Below, piece by piece: positions 62,221-64,000 of a stretch of DNA of 64,000 bases. Under the pieces are notes generated by a model. That model saw only the letters and a list, made by a program, of their open reading frames with translations, had not been told where the DNA came from and made no database searches. The DNA is taken from assembly GCF_000426865.1 (NCBI RefSeq), contig NZ_AUGE01000010.1, forward strand, positions 94,377 to 158,376, given 5' to 3'. Each line of letters starts with the position of its first letter. Positions within the stretch are counted from its first letter, which is position 1. This DNA comes from Citrifermentans bremense R1. Its GTDB lineage: Bacteria > Desulfobacterota > Desulfuromonadia > Geobacterales > Geobacteraceae. A program made the position numbers and the translations under genes.

Positions 62221-62616
62221 TTGCTTTATCCTTGTGATCAAAGTTAACAGTATCTGTGTACCACGTTCACAGGTCTAGGGCAAGGTATAATTTTTAAGCC
62301 AGCCCTGCTTTAGCATTGCCGCGTTGGTGACGGGGCAAACCCTTGGCCAATACGTATCAAACATATTATAGAGACATAGTCTGTCGCTGCTGGATGCAAT
62401 CTTTAGATAACGAGGCGGGGTAACCGCTGCGAAGCGTTCTTGGCAGAGTCGCTTGCGTGAGGTGGCGCAGAAGTGCAAATAGCTATAAGTGTGGTATATA
62501 TCACGACTGTATGGTAGAATATGTGTTGACAGGTTAGTGAATCGAATGTATTCTGCGCCGTCCTCCTGCAAGTCGAGTTCTCTGGTTTTGAATGGGGAGG
62601 CGGAAACGGGGCCAAA
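62221..62616. other. Divergent intergenic region between the ParA operon and a small membrane gene
   Basis: No gene of its own. On the plus strand it carries the promoter at 62526-62554. The minus strand must hold the ParA operon promoter, with TGTGAACGTGG / GTTAACTTTGATCAC-type partial symmetry near 62235-62275, but no clear -35/-10 pair was assigned. Confidence 0.45.
62526..62554 (+). promoter_or_regulatory. Sigma-70-type promoter of the small membrane protein gene
   Basis: TTGACA at 62526-62531, a 17-bp spacer and TATTCT at 62549-62554. Transcription should start near 62561, about 55 nt before the ATG. Confidence 0.65.
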
Positions 62617-62907
62617 ATGGCGACAATAGCACTAGTTAAGGCTGTAATCCTTTTAGTTGGTGGTGTAATGGCAATCTACTGTTTTTCACTAGCACGTATG
62701 GTGAGAAAAGCAGATCCAAATGAATACCGCAACGCCAAAAATCTCAGCGGCAGCCTATCGCAAGTACTCCGTGGCAAGGTCACCCTTTACCACGATGGCG
62801 TTAGAGATTCTCGTGTTAAAGCAGGCCTGGCTATAGACAAAAGGAGAAACAAGTGGGTTCCACATGGCGCCCTTTCTAGAGAGTCTATAGAATCAGTATT
62901 TAAATAA
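62617..62907 (+). CDS. Small single-pass membrane protein, unknown
   Basis: A 96-residue protein with one N-terminal membrane helix (ALVKAVILLVGGVMAIYCFS) and a basic cytoplasmic part (ARMVRKADPNEYRNAKNLSG; VTLYHDGVRDSRVKAGLAID). It has its own promoter upstream and a Rho-independent terminator beginning 21 bp after its stop, so it is a one-gene transcript. No family recognised. Confidence 0.65.
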   Translation: MATIALVKAVILLVGGVMAIYCFSLARMVRKADPNEYRNAKNLSGSLSQVLRGKVTLYHDGVRDSRVKAGLAIDKRRNKWVPHGALSRESIESVFK

Positions 62908-62928
62908 ATATTACACTAATTGGAGATT

Positions 62929-62957
62929 GGCCCATGCTTATGCAGGGCCTTTTTTTT
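62929..62957 (+). terminator. Rho-independent terminator after the small membrane protein gene
   Basis: GGCCC (62929-62933) pairs with GGGCC (62945-62949), extended by TGC/GCA inside the loop, and is followed by eight T. Confidence 0.85.
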
Positions 62958-62966
62958 ATGGGGCAA

Positions 62967-63668
62967 ATGAAACGAATTTATAAGGGCTGGGTTCCTACTG
63001 TTTCTGGTCGGCTATCGTTTGATGTTATTGGGACCGGAAGCCATCCGAATCCCCCAGTTTGCGCGAATATAGAAGATCGATCAACTCGATATGTCTTGTG
63101 CAGGCAGCCCAGAATATTGTTAGACAACGCTATTATCTTTAGAGAAAAAGCAGCTCTTCATTTATATAAGGAGGTAGGCAAGTTTCAATTTATCTGTGTC
63201 GGAAAGTCTTCTAATGATCCTAAAGATATGGAAGCTGATTTGACAGGTTTTGTTTATATCTATGATGAAGACGTGTGGAATGCCGCTATTCATAGGGAGT
63301 TCGAGAAAAGTCAGAAGATTCTACTTTCGTATCTGCAAGTATCATCTTCGAAATCTATTACAAGCTATTTTATAAAAGAATATGAAACCATTAGGGAATT
63401 GCTTGCAAAGCACTGTTACTTCTATGTTCCTTTTGTCTTAAACAGAAATGGTGTCACTCAACTGACGGTGACAGATGACTGTGCCAGCAACCCTAGTGCT
63501 CCATCAATTACAGAAGATCCGGATGATCATGTTGAACATAGCGTATGCTCCCAGAGTTTCTTTTTTTTAAAAGACATCCTTCATAACCATCAGCATCACG
63601 ACCCTTATACCGATACTTTGTCAGACATATATCTTGTGAAAAATGACGAAGATGAGTACCGTTGGAGA
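62967..63668 (+). pseudogene. Hypothetical gene broken by an insertion sequence
   Basis: The frame reads naturally from MKRIYKGWVPTVSGRLSFDV to LVKNDEDEYRWRC (about 235 residues), then enters sequence that belongs to the following insertion sequence and continues as out-of-frame transposase (to 63887), so its true C-terminus is lost. The first possible ATGs at 62934-62944 lie inside the terminator; ATG 62958 or 62967 is more likely. AT-rich and without signal peptide or recognisable domain; the N-terminal region has aromatic and beta-strand character. Confidence 0.55.
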
Positions 63669-64000
63669 TGCCCGCCGTGTCAAAATAGTTGTCGCCTCAA
63701 TAGCTCACCTGTAAACTGCGGGCGGAGGAGGCAATCACATGGCTCGATACTCACAAGAATTCAAACAACGGGCAGTTGCCCGGCTACTGCCGCCGGAGAG
63801 TTCTCCAATCGAAGCGGTGTCACGCGAGATTGGAGTTTCGGTGGACACCCTGGAGCGCTGGAGGTCGGCAGCTCTTGCGATGCCTGAGAGGGATCGCACT
63901 TGGACGGCAGCAGCGCGCTTTGAAGCGGTAATTACTACGGCTGCAATGGATGAAGCTGCCAAGAGCGCATGGTGCCGTGAGCATTCCATCTTCCCGGCTG
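63669..64000 (+). mobile_element. Left part of an insertion sequence (partial)
   Basis: The transposase OrfA start below, and the abrupt change in composition near 63669-63680, mark an insertion sequence that runs off the window. The exact end is uncertain: TGCCCGCCGTG at 63669 and TGTCAAAATAG at 63678 are the two candidates. The right end lies outside. Confidence 0.6.
63739..64000 (+). CDS. Transposase OrfA-like protein (partial)
   Basis: The frame from ATG 63739, with GGAGGAGG eight bases upstream, reads MARYSQEFKQRAVARLLPPE and then EAVSREIGVSVDTLERWRSA, a helix-turn-helix typical of IS3/IS66-class OrfA proteins, followed by a second helical part (WTAAARFEAVITTAAMDEA). It is open to the window edge. 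The family beyond OrfA level was not fixed by eye. Confidence 0.8.
   Translation, partial: MARYSQEFKQRAVARLLPPESSPIEAVSREIGVSVDTLERWRSAALAMPERDRTWTAAARFEAVITTAAMDEAAKSAWCREHSIFPA

Noticed and set aside
62403..62615. Short minus frames upstream of the small membrane protein gene
   Set aside because: They cover the promoter TTGACA-17-TATTCT and lack coding character.
43989..64000. CRISPR array or tRNA attachment site in the island
   Set aside because: No regularly spaced repeats beyond the two abutting terminal repeats and no tRNA gene were seen.

Overview
The first 43 kb looks like the chromosome of a Geobacteraceae-type bacterium (Desulfuromonadota). This is inferred from gene content and order: rho-rpmE-thyX-DUF1385-prfA-prmC-murA-his genes, followed by an rpsU-yqeY-cvpA-dnaG-rpoD macromolecular-synthesis cluster, in visibly GC-rich DNA. 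No rRNA or tRNA gene was seen, so the taxon remains an inference.

Layout. (1) 1-13.2 kb, minus strand: a surface-glycan or glycoprotein-modification cluster with a methyltransferase, a split transketolase, a GT9 glycosyltransferase, two radical SAM enzymes, a 942-residue protein with two GT2 domains, two TPR proteins (one fused to a GT2-like domain) and a GT61 enzyme. (2) 13.2-16.4 kb: an EamA transporter, a cytidylate-kinase-like protein, a Tat-exported phosphoesterase and a small release-factor-like protein. (3) 16.5-29.3 kb: rho with a C-rich, G-poor leader, then L31, ThyX, RF1 and its methyltransferase, MurA and seven histidine genes (hisG, D, B, H, A, F, E; no hisC or hisI). (4) 29.3-43 kb: rpsU to rpoD closed by a strong terminator, queC and folE2 (7-deazapurine/folate precursors), a DUF2064 transferase, recQ, ilvA, a CDF metal exporter, an outer-membrane protein and trxB.

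At 43974 the comM (yifB) gene is cut. The break starts with TGTCG followed by two abutting 20-bp repeats, the architecture of a Tn7-family transposon end. The first gene inside encodes a TnsE-like protein. From here to the window end the DNA is more AT-rich and carries accessory genes, mostly defence. The tnsABC(D) genes and the other end are not in the window.

Cargo: a CoiA-like nuclease and a DUF3892 protein. An eight-gene plus-strand operon (48.6-54.9 kb) follows, in which a lipoprotein, a small amphipathic protein, a Zn-dependent phospholipase C-like protein, a second lipoprotein and an exported DNA/RNA non-specific endonuclease run, with gaps of 40 bp or less, into a type II-short CBASS (patatin phospholipase CapV, CD-NTase, E2-like Cap2). 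On the minus strand lies a defence block: vsr, GIY-YIG nuclease, C5-cytosine methyltransferase, a zinc-ribbon protein, a DUF6471 protein, then a Z1-domain ATPase, an unknown protein and an HTH-ParA fusion. The window ends in a partial insertion sequence that has broken a hypothetical gene.

The two best candidates for undescribed biology are the phospholipase/nuclease/lipoprotein genes co-operonic with CBASS, and the HTH-ParA / unknown / Z1 three-gene operon beside the Dcm/GIY-YIG/Vsr genes.
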